Of a stretch of DNA of 50,941 nt, positions 35,778 to 44,370 are shown in pieces (positions within the stretch are counted from its first letter, which is position 1; every line of letters begins with the position of its first letter). This DNA comes from Porphyromonadaceae bacterium UBA7180 (GTDB taxonomy: Bacteria; Bacteroidota; Bacteroidia; Bacteroidales; Muribaculaceae), in assembly GCA_002491165.1 (NCBI GenBank), contig DKVK01000046.1, forward strand, positions 1 to 50,941, given 5' to 3'. Both the position numbers and the translations under genes were made by a program. Under the pieces are notes generated by a model that saw only the letters and a program-made list of their open reading frames with translations, was not told the origin of the DNA and made no database searches.

Positions 35778-36335
35778 TTAGCAAACCGGCGGCGTGAAGG
35801 GGAGGGAGGAGGCGTCGTTGTCCGCGGAAGATTTACTTTCGGCGCAGGAAGGGGAGACGCAACTGCATCCCGAGGCGCAGGATGTTTCCGCCGTGTGTTC
35901 ACCGGCGTTTTCTTCCGGTATCCACACGGTTTCTATACCTACGCTTTCGAGCAACTTGAGGCCGTCGTTGAGACGGTACATCTCGCTGAACACGACACGG
36001 GTAATGCCGGCCTGGATAATCAGTTTGCTGCACTCCATGCAGGGACTGGCGGTGACGTACAGTGTGCTTCCGGCACTCGAATTGTTGCTCTGCGCCACCT
36101 TGGTAATTGCGTTGGCCTCGGCGTGGAGCACGTAGGGATGCGTTATGCCGTTCTCGTCCTCGCAGACGTTTGGGAAACCCGAGGGAGTGCCGTTGTAGCC
36201 GTCGGAGATTATCATCTTGTCCTTGACGAGGAGGGCTCCCACCTTGCGACGTTTGCAGTAGGAATTCTGTGCCCAGATGCGGGCCATGTCCAGATAGCGG
36301 CGGTCCAGAATCTCTTGTTTAGAGCAGTTGTCCAT
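35778..36335 (-). CDS. dCMP deaminase
   Basis: 185 aa from ATG 36335 (MDNCSKQEILDRRYLDMARIWA). Zinc-dependent cytidine deaminase fold: His71 and Glu73 in HAEANAI, then PCMEC with Cys99 and Cys102. It deaminates dCMP to dUMP for thymidylate synthesis (ComEB-type). Residues about 146-185 form an odd low-complexity tail with Cys at 153, 157, 159, 164 and 185 that is not part of the fold. The gene begins 10 nt after trxB and ends 30 nt before the S41 gene. Confidence 0.92.
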   Translation of the reverse strand: MDNCSKQEILDRRYLDMARIWAQNSYCKRRKVGALLVKDKMIISDGYNGTPSGFPNVCEDENGITHPYVLHAEANAITKVAQSNNSSAGSTLYVTASPCMECSKLIIQAGITRVVFSEMYRLNDGLKLLESVGIETVWIPEENAGEHTAETSCASGCSCVSPSCAESKSSADNDASSLPFTPPVC

Positions 36336-36345
36336 ATCGCAGTTT

Positions 36346-37284
36346 TCAATGTTCCATAAGGAAACGTTCGGCATCGAGGGCGGCACGGCAACCGGAACCT
36401 GCGGCCGTGATGGCCTGGCGGTAACGCGGGTCGGCGACGTCTCCGGCGGCGAAGACCCCCTCCACGCTGGTATGGGAGGTAGCGCCTTTCACCTTTATAT
36501 AACCCTCGTTGTCAAGCTCGAGCTGTCCGCGGAAGAGGTCGGTGGCAGGTTTGTGGCCTATTGCGAGGAAAAATCCGGTGATGGCTATGTCGAAGTCCTC
36601 CTCTTTGTCGGTGCCGAGGTGGCGGACTATGTGAGCGCCCTCCACGCCGTCTTCGCCGAAGAGTCCTTTGGTGTTGCAGTTGTATAGTATCTCGATGTTC
36701 TCACGCTCCTCGACGCGTTTTTTCATAACCTTGGAGGCACGGAGATAGTCCTTGCGTACTATGAGGTAAACCTTGCGGGCGAGGGTGGAGAGGTACAGGG
36801 CTTCCTCGCAGGCTGTATCGCCGCCGCCAACCACAGCCACGTCTTGCTTGCGGTAGAAGAATCCGTCGCAGGTGGCGCAGGCGCTGACGCCGAGTCCGCG
36901 GTATTTTTCCTCGTCGCTGATGCCGAGGTAACGGGCCGATGCGCCGGTGCTGACTATCACCGTTTCGGCGATGATGACATTGCCGTGGTCGTCCTCACAG
37001 CGGAAGGGACGTTTGCTGAAATCCACTTTCGAGATGATGTCGGCACGGAGTTCGGCGCCGAAGCGTGCGGCCTGTTTGCGGAGGTCATCCATCATTGCCT
37101 GGCCGGTGATTCCCTCCGGATAACCGGGAAAGTTTTCTATCTCCGTTGTCTGGGTGAGCTGTCCGCCTGGCACGGGTCCTTCGTAGATTACGGGATGCAG
37201 GTTGGCGCGCGAGGTGTAGATACCGGCGGTGTAGCCGGCAGGGCCGGAGCCTATGATGAGTACTTTGGTCTTTTCTTCTGCCAT
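36346..37284 (-). CDS. trxB: thioredoxin reductase
   Basis: 312 aa FAD/NADPH flavoprotein. FAD loop IIGSGPAGYTAG (10-21), active-site disulfide CATC (136-139), NADPH loop VVGGGDTACEEA (151-162), and FAAGDVADPRYRQA near the end. It reduces thioredoxin in the cytoplasm. The reverse order ftsK-lolA-trxB on the same strand is a familiar Bacteroidales arrangement. Confidence 0.96.
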   Translation of the reverse strand: MAEEKTKVLIIGSGPAGYTAGIYTSRANLHPVIYEGPVPGGQLTQTTEIENFPGYPEGITGQAMMDDLRKQAARFGAELRADIISKVDFSKRPFRCEDDHGNVIIAETVIVSTGASARYLGISDEEKYRGLGVSACATCDGFFYRKQDVAVVGGGDTACEEALYLSTLARKVYLIVRKDYLRASKVMKKRVEERENIEILYNCNTKGLFGEDGVEGAHIVRHLGTDKEEDFDIAITGFFLAIGHKPATDLFRGQLELDNEGYIKVKGATSHTSVEGVFAAGDVADPRYRQAITAAGSGCRAALDAERFLMEH

Positions 37285-37394
37285 GACTTTTGTGATATTA
37301 AATCATTATATATTATATATGTTTGGATATGTGCTTAGGTGACTTGACTATTACTTTTCGTCTCCCTTTTTACAGGAATAGCCGGTTTTGCTGT

Positions 37395-38012
37395 TTAGCG
37401 GAGGTCAACTACCTTTACCCTCGGATATTTGCCCTTCGGATACTCGAATGCCGAGGCTGCAACTGCGGTGTTGGCGGCAAACCTCTTTACCGAGACGGTA
37501 GTGGTTCCCGACGCGTCATTAATGACAATTTTCTGCGGAACACAACGCTTTGCGTCGAGGGTGAGGAGCACTTTCTTGATTTGGCTTTTGGCCGACTTGG
37601 GGAGCAAAACTACAACAATGGAACCTGTCGGCTGGTTCTTGGCGTAGGCGGCGTTGAAGTTCTGCGACATGGACATTATCACCGCGAAGGGATTGTTCTG
37701 CGCTATCTCTTCGGCGTCCGGGGTGATTATCGAGGTTTCGTTTGTGCGGGGATTGTAGGTCCACATATCGCGGCCGTTGAACCAGCTTGAAGCCATTCCG
37801 GTGACGAAGGCGAATTTGCGCCCTGCGCACTTGAAAGTACCGCTTGTTGTTCCCATTTTCCCGCTCATGGAGAACGAAACGTCGAGCGACCGTGCCGTGG
37901 AGTAAGCTTTGCTGCAACGCGCTATGAGCGCCGGGGCAGTCTCTTTTGCCGTGGCAGCGCCGCCCAGTCCGAGCAGCGCCAAAAGCATTATTAAATATAT
38001 CCTTTTTATCAT
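37395..38012 (-). CDS. LolA-like outer-membrane lipoprotein carrier
   Basis: 205 aa. Signal peptide MIKRIYLIMLLALLGLGGAATA, then a LolA-type curved sheet: SLDVSFSMSGKMGTTSGTFKCAGRKFAFVTGMASSWFNGRDMWTY fits the carrier that ferries lipoproteins across the periplasm. Length and position next to ftsK agree with the Bacteroidetes LolA. It lies 63 nt after ftsK. Sequence identity of this group to E. coli LolA is normally low, so the exact role is somewhat less certain. Confidence 0.82.
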   Translation of the reverse strand: MIKRIYLIMLLALLGLGGAATAKETAPALIARCSKAYSTARSLDVSFSMSGKMGTTSGTFKCAGRKFAFVTGMASSWFNGRDMWTYNPRTNETSIITPDAEEIAQNNPFAVIMSMSQNFNAAYAKNQPTGSIVVVLLPKSAKSQIKKVLLTLDAKRCVPQKIVINDASGTTTVSVKRFAANTAVAASAFEYPKGKYPRVKVVDLR

Positions 38013-38075
38013 TTCAGTTGTCCCGTTTCGACGGGGTATTTTTTACTTCTTCGACTTCCTTGGCGGCGATAAGGT

Positions 38076-40856
38076 TTAATGCCCTTTGTCGGACTTTGCC
38101 AAGATGTCTTCAAGCATGATGGCGTCTACAAGTACAGCACGGGGTTTCCCGCCTTGCGAGGGACCTACTATGCCCTCCCTTTCGAGCTGGTCCATAATCT
38201 TGCCGGCACGATTGTAGCCGATGGAGAAACGGCGCTGCAAGGAGGATACCGATGCCTGGTTGGATTGCACTACCGAACGCGCAGCCTCCTCGAAGAGCGG
38301 GTCGCGTTCCGAACCGTAGCTTCCTTCCGAGCCGCCCACTTCGTCGCCGTCGGCCTGGACGACAGGCTCGGGCAGGATGTAAGGCCCGGCACCTCCCGAC
38401 CGCTCGGATATATAGTCGCACACGGCCTCCACTTCTTCTGTGTCGACGAGGGCGCATTGTACTCGGAGCAGGTCGGAATTATGGCTTATGAGCATATCGC
38501 CGCGGCCGATGAGCTGTTGCGCTCCGGGGGCGTCAAGGATGGTCTTGGAGTCGACCCACGATGCCACCTTGAAGGCCATGCGTCCCGGGAAGTTGCTCTT
38601 GATGATACCGGTGATGACATTGGTAGAGGGGCGCTGTGTAGCGATGATTACGTGAATTCCCACGGCGCGGGCTTTCTGCGCGAGGCGGGCGATAGGCATT
38701 TCGACCTCCTTTCCCGACTGCATGATGAGGTCGCTGAACTCGTCCACAATTATTACGATGTAGGGGAGGAAACGGTGGCCGTTGTTGGGGTTCAGCTTAT
38801 GCTCCTTGTATTTGGCGTTGTATTCCTCGACATTGCGGACCGAGGCCTTGCGCAAGAGCTTGTAGCGGCCATCCATCTCCACACAGAGCGAGGAAAGGGT
38901 GGGAGCCACTTTCGGGATGTCGGTGATGATGGCGTCCTCTTCCCCAGGGAGTTTAGCCAGGTAATGGCGCTCTATCTTGGCGTAAAGGGAGAACTCGACC
39001 ATCTTAGGGTCGATGAGCACGAATTTCAGTTCGTCCGGACGGCGCGAGTAGAGAAGCGACGTGATTATAGCATTGAGACCCACCGATTTACCCTGACCGG
39101 TTGCACCGGCAACGAGCAGGTGGGGCATCTTGGCGAGGTCGGCGATATAGACTTCACCGCCAATGGTCGAACCGAGCGCCATGGGGAGACGGTAGCGCGT
39201 CTGCTGGAAGGCTTTCGACTTCAGGACGGTGCGCATCGAGACAATCTGCGGATTCTTGTTGGCTACTTCTATACCCACCGTTCCTTTGCCGGGAATCGGG
39301 GCTATGATACGCACACCGGTGGCGGCCAGCGAGAGGGCTATGTCGTCCACAAGGTTGCGTATCTTGGCTATCTTGACACCGGCTTCCGGAACTATCTCGT
39401 AAAGCGTGACGGTAGGGCCGACCGTTGCTTTTATCTTGGTGATGGGAATGCCGAAGTCGAGAAGTGTCTTGCGTATCTTCTCCTGGTTTTCAAGCTGTTC
39501 TTCATCGTCTATGCCGACAACCTGACCGCGGTCTTCAAGCAGGTTGAAGGGGGGGAATTTCCAGGGTCGGCATGGCTCGGCGTCGGCGCCGGCGGGTGCC
39601 GACGCATCAACTTCGCCTATGTGGTTTTGCGAAACTTCCATCGGTTCGAGACCGCCTGCACCCGCAGGCGCTTCTGCCTCGGGATTCTCCTCTTTCCCCG
39701 GAACGTTTGCTTCCGAAGCTGTGTCGGCAGGGGTCGTCGGGGTTTCTTCCGAGTCTTCGAGGGCGTAGGTGAGATTCTCGGCGTGGACCGAACTGTCGGG
39801 GAGGATGGTGGCATCGGTGAAGGTAACTCTCTTCTCGTCCTTATCTTCCTCTTGACCCTCCTTCGAGACATTTTCGCCGGCTTTCGCCGCGTCTTCATCT
39901 TCGGCGCGCTTCATTTCGTCTATCATCTGGCGCTTTGCCTCGGCCGCGGCTTTAGCCTCGCGTTCCGCTGCCACTTTTTCGCGATGTTTACGCACGAGTT
40001 TCTTAATCCACCGGATAAGGTCGCTCAGGCAGATTACACAGAAAATCGAAAGCATCATTATCGAAAGTATCGCAGCACCGGTATAACCGAGGAACTCCAT
40101 GATAAATTCGTTGACCTCGCGTCCGTGATAACCTCCGTAGTTGACGACAGTATCGGTGGCCATGGTAATCAATCCCACTATCAATGAGAGGGTTATGAGA
40201 GCCACTATACACTTGATGGTGAAGTTGACGGTTTTGAACTTAATGCGGGAGTCAAACATTTTGAACGACATTGCGAAGAGCCAGAAGATGATAACTATCG
40301 AGCCCAGTCCGAAGGTGTCGTTAATGAGGAATTGCGAGATGCGAGCGCCGCCCTCTCCTGCCTTGTTGGCTATTCCGGCGGCAGTGCCGATTTCGGTGTT
40401 CGTTATCGTGGATTGATCTGTGATGCAGTTGGTGAAGAATGAAACAAAAGCCACTAAAAGCCATACGCCTATGCATCCCAAAACAATGCCTGTAATGAGG
40501 CGGACGGTAGGATTCTTGGCGAAGTCGCGGTAAGTCTGTGCGCGGAACAGTTTGGGCAGCGTGGTTTGCAGGGTGTGCTCGTTGCCGTTTGTGCGGGTAC
40601 CGTTGCGCTGTCCGCTTCTCGTAGAAGCGCCGGGATTGGAGCCATCCCCCCGACCGTCGGGAGAGGAACCGTTACGGGCGCCTCCTCCTTTCGAAACAGC
40701 GCGACCCGAGACAAGTCTGCTGACTTGGCGCCCGGCAGAAGCGGAACGGCCCGGGTGCTCATTGGTACCCGAGCGTGTAGGATCCATGGAAATCACCCCC
40801 TCTTCGGTTTTCTCTCCTCCATCGATTTTAGGTGTGTAATCTTTATATTGTTTCAT
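38076..40856 (-). CDS. ftsK: DNA translocase FtsK
   Basis: 926 aa. A long basic, Gly/Ser/Arg-rich N-terminus (1-115) precedes four membrane helices (about 117-141, 181-200, 213-232, 258-280). A charged linker (290-430) follows, with Ala/Lys/Glu and Pro/Ala-rich stretches. The motor begins near 440 with Walker A GATGQGKS at 584-591 and Walker B VIIVDEFSDLI; a winged-helix gamma domain (LFEEAARSVVQSNQASVSSLQRRF, about 850-915) reads KOPS-like sites. FtsK pumps the chromosome ends through the division septum and activates XerCD. A leader of about 140 nt with alternative hairpins lies upstream. Confidence 0.96.
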   Translation of the reverse strand: MKQYKDYTPKIDGGEKTEEGVISMDPTRSGTNEHPGRSASAGRQVSRLVSGRAVSKGGGARNGSSPDGRGDGSNPGASTRSGQRNGTRTNGNEHTLQTTLPKLFRAQTYRDFAKNPTVRLITGIVLGCIGVWLLVAFVSFFTNCITDQSTITNTEIGTAAGIANKAGEGGARISQFLINDTFGLGSIVIIFWLFAMSFKMFDSRIKFKTVNFTIKCIVALITLSLIVGLITMATDTVVNYGGYHGREVNEFIMEFLGYTGAAILSIMMLSIFCVICLSDLIRWIKKLVRKHREKVAAEREAKAAAEAKRQMIDEMKRAEDEDAAKAGENVSKEGQEEDKDEKRVTFTDATILPDSSVHAENLTYALEDSEETPTTPADTASEANVPGKEENPEAEAPAGAGGLEPMEVSQNHIGEVDASAPAGADAEPCRPWKFPPFNLLEDRGQVVGIDDEEQLENQEKIRKTLLDFGIPITKIKATVGPTVTLYEIVPEAGVKIAKIRNLVDDIALSLAATGVRIIAPIPGKGTVGIEVANKNPQIVSMRTVLKSKAFQQTRYRLPMALGSTIGGEVYIADLAKMPHLLVAGATGQGKSVGLNAIITSLLYSRRPDELKFVLIDPKMVEFSLYAKIERHYLAKLPGEEDAIITDIPKVAPTLSSLCVEMDGRYKLLRKASVRNVEEYNAKYKEHKLNPNNGHRFLPYIVIIVDEFSDLIMQSGKEVEMPIARLAQKARAVGIHVIIATQRPSTNVITGIIKSNFPGRMAFKVASWVDSKTILDAPGAQQLIGRGDMLISHNSDLLRVQCALVDTEEVEAVCDYISERSGGAGPYILPEPVVQADGDEVGGSEGSYGSERDPLFEEAARSVVQSNQASVSSLQRRFSIGYNRAGKIMDQLEREGIVGPSQGGKPRAVLVDAIMLEDILAKSDKGH

Positions 40857-40972
40857 TAAATGAGCTTCAAATTATTAAATAATAATTATATTTAGACCAT
40901 AAATCCGGCATTGCAAGTGTCAGAACAGATGATGGCCGGGGCACACAAAGTAATCTAAACCACGTTATGATA

Positions 40973-41004
40973 TGATAGCAAAAACACCCGCTATCAAATT
41001 AGCG
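40973..41004 (-). promoter_or_regulatory. mutually exclusive hairpins in the ftsK leader
   Basis: Read on the minus strand, CGCTA (41000-41004) pairs with TAGCG (40989-40993), or TGATAGC (40990-40996) pairs with GCTATCA (40973-40979). The two stems share the same GATAGC bases, so only one can form. T-rich sequence lies between the arms of the second stem. Confidence 0.45.
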
Positions 41005-41005
41005 A

Positions 41006-41037
41006 CAAAGTTACTAAAAAATATTTGGAAATACAAC
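41006..41037 (-). promoter_or_regulatory. ftsK promoter
   Basis: Minus strand: GTTG (41034-41037), 20 bp, TAACTTTG (41006-41013). The -7 element is perfect, the -33 differs in one base. Transcription would start near 41000, inside the first hairpin. Confidence 0.6.
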
Positions 41038-41252
41038 TCCGAGTAGTCAAAAGGCAAAGCAAAAAACAATACTTGTCAGTAACTTTTCCAAAAAAAGCAT
41101 AAACTAAGCTACTATTCTGGGAAAGCAAAAAAACCATGACACCACCGTAACACCGGTATCCCTGGCCGGAAATCTCTCTGAAAGTCAGGTCAAGGAAGCC
41201 TCAAAGCAATGCTGTTGTGCCATTGCCGCGAAGCCGCCAAGGCAACCGAGGG

Positions 41253-42671
41253 TTACTTGCCGTAACGGGAGTATATTTTGGTGCCGAGGGCTTTCGCTGC
41301 TTTTACATCGGCGGGATTCTTAGGGTTTGCTCCGATGGATGCCAGCGAGGGAATCTTGATTTTTGTGCCGGGGCGGATGCGGTCGGGATCGCCGAGTCCG
41401 GGATTCGCCTGATAGATGTATGGCCAGAAGTGATAGCTGCCGTAATGGTCTTTTGCCATGGTGGTGAGATAACGTGTTTTGGTGATTTTATCATATACCG
41501 GAGCATCCGAAGGTTCGGTGGCCGCTTCCTCTTTTTCTAAAGATTCTTCTTCGGTTTCATCGAGTTTTTCGCCTTCATTTACCGGAAGAATAGTATCTTG
41601 CCGTACTGTTGTATCGGTATCGGGGAACGCTGTGTCTTGAATTGCGGGAACAGTATCTTTCTTATCGGCGGAATCTGACTGAGCGAGCAATTGATGGTCG
41701 TGCTCACCGTTGTAATAATACCAGCAAGCCATACCTACTACCGCAATAAAGAGGCACGTCAGCATACCTGAGACGAAACCCATTCCGAACTGCCGCGGCT
41801 TACGCTTGGGCTGTTCCGCAGAGCCGTTCTTCCCGGCGGCTTTCTCCTCAACAGCCACGTCGGATTCTTCCTGAGAGGATGAACTTGCCGATGAATCCCG
41901 CGAAACCGGAGCTTCGACCGATGCAGATTCGGACATCGTATCATCGGTAGTCGGCTGTGATGCGGAACCGATGTGTGGGTGTTGTGTTTCCGGAGCAGGT
42001 AGCCGTGCAGTTCCGCCTACAGCCGGTTCGGCTTCAGGTGGCATATCCTCCTCATCTTCATAGTTATAGGATGAAGCGTCTGCATTGACCGGATCGGCTA
42101 CAAACTCGAACGGTGCGGGTTCATTAGAAGGTGTAGAAATACCGGAGGCGTTTTCAATTGAAACTGTTTCATCGGAGTGGTTTTCCTCTGCTGCTTCTTC
42201 TACCTGAGAATCCTGGAAGTATGGCTTTTGGGTAGCGGTAGAATCGTTGGTGCCATCGTTGTCACCTGAAGCCGGGTTGTCCGCCGGAGCGTCATCCACA
42301 AAGGTAAAGTCCTCGTTGTCGAAAGCGCTGAGGACATCGTCGGTCACCTCGTCTGCGAGTTCCACGGATTCGAAAGCCTCGAAAGGTGCGTTGATTCTCT
42401 CTGCAAGGCTCTTTGCCGGAGTGAAAGAAACCCGGCGATGGCCGGGAATCTCTATTTCTCGGCCGTCGTTTACATTGACGCTCTTCCGCGGGTCTATTTC
42501 CGTAAGCTTGAAAGTGCCGAAATTGCGGATTTTCACGGTATCGCCGCCCACCAATGACTCGGATACGGCAGCAAAAAACTCTTTTAGGAAAGCCTCGCAC
42601 ACCTTTTTTTGCTGTCCGCTCTGAGCAGATAGCAGATTGATGAGTTCGGGAAATGTAATCTTCGTGTTCAT
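41253..42671 (-). CDS. HU-domain protein with transmembrane helix and C-terminal LysM
   Basis: 472 aa. Residues 1-92 are an HU/IHF DNA-binding domain (FPELINLLSAQSGQQKKVCEAFLKEFF, TVKIRNFGTFKLTE, HRRVSFTPAKSL). Residues 100-285 are a long acidic, Ser/Pro-rich linker. PKRKPR (288-293) precedes one membrane helix (about 295-320, FGMGFVSGMLTCLFIAVVGMACWYYY). A second acidic linker leads to LysM (about 395-442: ITKTRYLTTMAKDHYGSYHFWPYIYQANPGL, IRPGTKIKIPS). The basic residues before the helix predict HU in the cytoplasm and LysM in the periplasm, so one chain could join the nucleoid to the cell wall. It follows a normal HU gene by 17 nt. Confidence 0.9.
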   Translation of the reverse strand: MNTKITFPELINLLSAQSGQQKKVCEAFLKEFFAAVSESLVGGDTVKIRNFGTFKLTEIDPRKSVNVNDGREIEIPGHRRVSFTPAKSLAERINAPFEAFESVELADEVTDDVLSAFDNEDFTFVDDAPADNPASGDNDGTNDSTATQKPYFQDSQVEEAAEENHSDETVSIENASGISTPSNEPAPFEFVADPVNADASSYNYEDEEDMPPEAEPAVGGTARLPAPETQHPHIGSASQPTTDDTMSESASVEAPVSRDSSASSSSQEESDVAVEEKAAGKNGSAEQPKRKPRQFGMGFVSGMLTCLFIAVVGMACWYYYNGEHDHQLLAQSDSADKKDTVPAIQDTAFPDTDTTVRQDTILPVNEGEKLDETEEESLEKEEAATEPSDAPVYDKITKTRYLTTMAKDHYGSYHFWPYIYQANPGLGDPDRIRPGTKIKIPSLASIGANPKNPADVKAAKALGTKIYSRYGK

Positions 42672-42688
42672 CGTAAAGAAAGGTGTTT

Positions 42689-42970
42689 TTAGCGGGCGTT
42701 CTTAACTTTTTGCTTCAAGAGAGCCGACGGGCGGAAGGAGAGGGTGATTTTGGGCGGGATGAGCATGCGCCTCCCGGTGGATGGGTGCACTGCCACGCGT
42801 TCCTGACGTTTCTTGGGTTCAAAGGAACCGAAGCCGGGAAGGGCGATGCTGTTCATGTCGGAACATTCGCTGCCGGTAACCTCCACAAGCGAATCGAGAA
42901 GCGATTCAGCCGTAGATATATCAATTCCTGTTTTCTCAATAATTATGTCGAGCAATGCTTTTGTATCCAT
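42689..42970 (-). CDS. HU-family DNA-binding protein
   Basis: 93 aa, complete HU/IHF fold: helices MDTKALLDIIIEKTGIDISTAESLLDSLVEV, the beta-arm region IALPGFGSFEPKKRQERVAVHPSTGRRMLIPP with the arm Pro near 69, and KITLSFRPSALLKQKV. It bends and packs DNA as a dimer; it could also pair with the HU domain of the LysM fusion encoded next. Its own promoter lies at 43005-43036, and the pair forms a two-gene unit. Confidence 0.92.
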   Translation of the reverse strand: MDTKALLDIIIEKTGIDISTAESLLDSLVEVTGSECSDMNSIALPGFGSFEPKKRQERVAVHPSTGRRMLIPPKITLSFRPSALLKQKVKNAR

Positions 42971-43004
42971 GATGAATTGAAGTTAACCCGCAATAGGGTA
43001 ATTG

Positions 43005-43036
43005 CAAAGTTACACAAAATAAATGATACTTGCAAA
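43005..43036 (-). promoter_or_regulatory. promoter of the HU / HU-LysM operon
   Basis: Minus strand: TTTG (43033-43036), 20 bp, TAACTTTG (43005-43012), 35 nt before the HU start. Full consensus. Confidence 0.72.
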
Positions 43037-43101
43037 ATTATTTTTACAGATCAGATAATTTGCCGTAAAACCGGCTTTTGACCGGTCGATACTTCTTAAA
43101 C

Positions 43102-44307
43102 TTAGTCCATGCGGTTTTTGTAATCGGAATATGTGAAATGACGGAGCAGGTGCATCCTCCCGTCCGATGTATGGAGATAAATGTCTGGATGCTGCACGCC
43201 GTTGAACATATTTGTTTTCACCGTGGTGTAGTGGTTCATGTCGAGGAGGGTTAGGCGGTCGCCGGAATGGAGTGGTTTGTCAAAATACCAGTCGCCGACA
43301 TAGTCGCCGGTAAGACAAGAGTTTCCACCGAGACGGTAAGCTATGGCGTTCGCTATCTTCGATGAATCTGCTGCTGCGGATGCTTCGGGGTTGTCTTCGG
43401 CCGGAATAGCCTGTCGTATGTTCGGGCGATAGGGCATCTCCAGCGTATCGGGCATGTGGCAGGCAAAACTGGAGTCGATGATGGCGGTGTTCACTCCGTC
43501 ACGGCTTACTATGTCGAGTACCGTTACTTCCAAATCTCCTGTCTGCCAGGTGAATGCACTTCCAGGTTCAAGTATTACTTCAAGGTTAGGATAGCGGCTT
43601 TTGAACTCGCGGAGCAGTTTCACGAGATGATCTGTGTTATAGTCCTTACGTGTCATGAGATGGCCTCCTCCCATGTTAACCCATTTGAGTTTCGGCAGGA
43701 ATTTACCGTATTGGTTCTCAAAGGCTTGTAGCACCTTTTCTAAGTCATAGCTTGAAGATTCACAAAGTGCGTGGAAGTGGAGCCCTTCTAAACCTTCGGG
43801 TATAATTTCGCCGATGGTATCGGGATTTTCGCCGAACCGCGAGCCGGCGGTGCAAGGGTTGTAGATTTCGGTGTCGATGACGCTACATCTCGGGTTTACG
43901 CGCAATCCGGCTGAGACTTTGCGCTCGGAAGTAGCATTGTGTTCACGCAGACGGTCGGCGAACCTATTGTATTGTGCCAGCGAGTTGAAGGTGATATGGC
44001 TTGCACCCTGCAAGAATTTCTCGAAAGAGGCGTCGGTATAGACCGGACAGTATACGTGTACGTCGCCTCCAAGATTCTCCATGGCAAGGTACATTTCGTT
44101 GAGCGAGGAAGCGGTGCTGTCTTTGAAAAGCGGCGTTATAATGGGGAATGTCTTCCATAAGGCATTGGCCTTCAAAGCAATGATAATTTTCACTCCGGCA
44201 CGTTCGGCCACATCGTTTATCAAACGGGCATTGTGAAGCAACTTGCTTTCATGCACCACGTAGTAAGGGGTGGGAAAAGGTACATCGTTTTCGTCTATGT
44301 TATCCAT
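43102..44307 (-). CDS. nspC: carboxynorspermidine decarboxylase
   Basis: 401 aa PLP enzyme of fold III, making norspermidine or spermidine from its carboxy form. PLP Lys46 in IIALKANALW; HALCESS (about 178-184) and VNMGGGHLMT (phosphate loop) follow; ILEPGSAF and DSSFACHMPDTLEMPYRP are typical of NspC. In Bacteroidales this route supplies spermidine via carboxyspermidine. It lies 63 nt after uvrD and may be the last gene of the tgt operon, or have its own promoter; I see no consensus in the gap. Confidence 0.93.
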   Translation of the reverse strand: MDNIDENDVPFPTPYYVVHESKLLHNARLINDVAERAGVKIIIALKANALWKTFPIITPLFKDSTASSLNEMYLAMENLGGDVHVYCPVYTDASFEKFLQGASHITFNSLAQYNRFADRLREHNATSERKVSAGLRVNPRCSVIDTEIYNPCTAGSRFGENPDTIGEIIPEGLEGLHFHALCESSSYDLEKVLQAFENQYGKFLPKLKWVNMGGGHLMTRKDYNTDHLVKLLREFKSRYPNLEVILEPGSAFTWQTGDLEVTVLDIVSRDGVNTAIIDSSFACHMPDTLEMPYRPNIRQAIPAEDNPEASAAADSSKIANAIAYRLGGNSCLTGDYVGDWYFDKPLHSGDRLTLLDMNHYTTVKTNMFNGVQHPDIYLHTSDGRMHLLRHFTYSDYKNRMD

Positions 44308-44370
44308 TTTACTCTATTGTGTTTAAGATGGTGTTAAATATAGTTTACGGTATGATATATTACCACTTCT

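Larger units (their letters stand above)
40857..41252. other. intergenic region upstream of ftsK
   Basis: About 395 bp, AT-rich, no gene. It contains the ftsK promoter (41006-41037) and alternative hairpins in the leader (40973-41004). The part from 41040 to 41252 follows the HU-LysM gene; I see T-rich stretches on the minus strand (near 41126-41132) but no convincing terminator stem. Confidence 0.5.

Noticed and set aside
38079..40187. 702-codon plus-strand ORF opposite ftsK
   Set aside because: Caused by codon bias of ftsK on the other strand; no domain seen, and it spans the motor and linker of ftsK exactly antisense.
41170..41215. SRP-like string GTCAGGTCAAGGAAGC before the HU-LysM stop
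   Set aside because: The tetraloop helix is not complete and I could not fold a 4.5S-type hairpin; likely chance.
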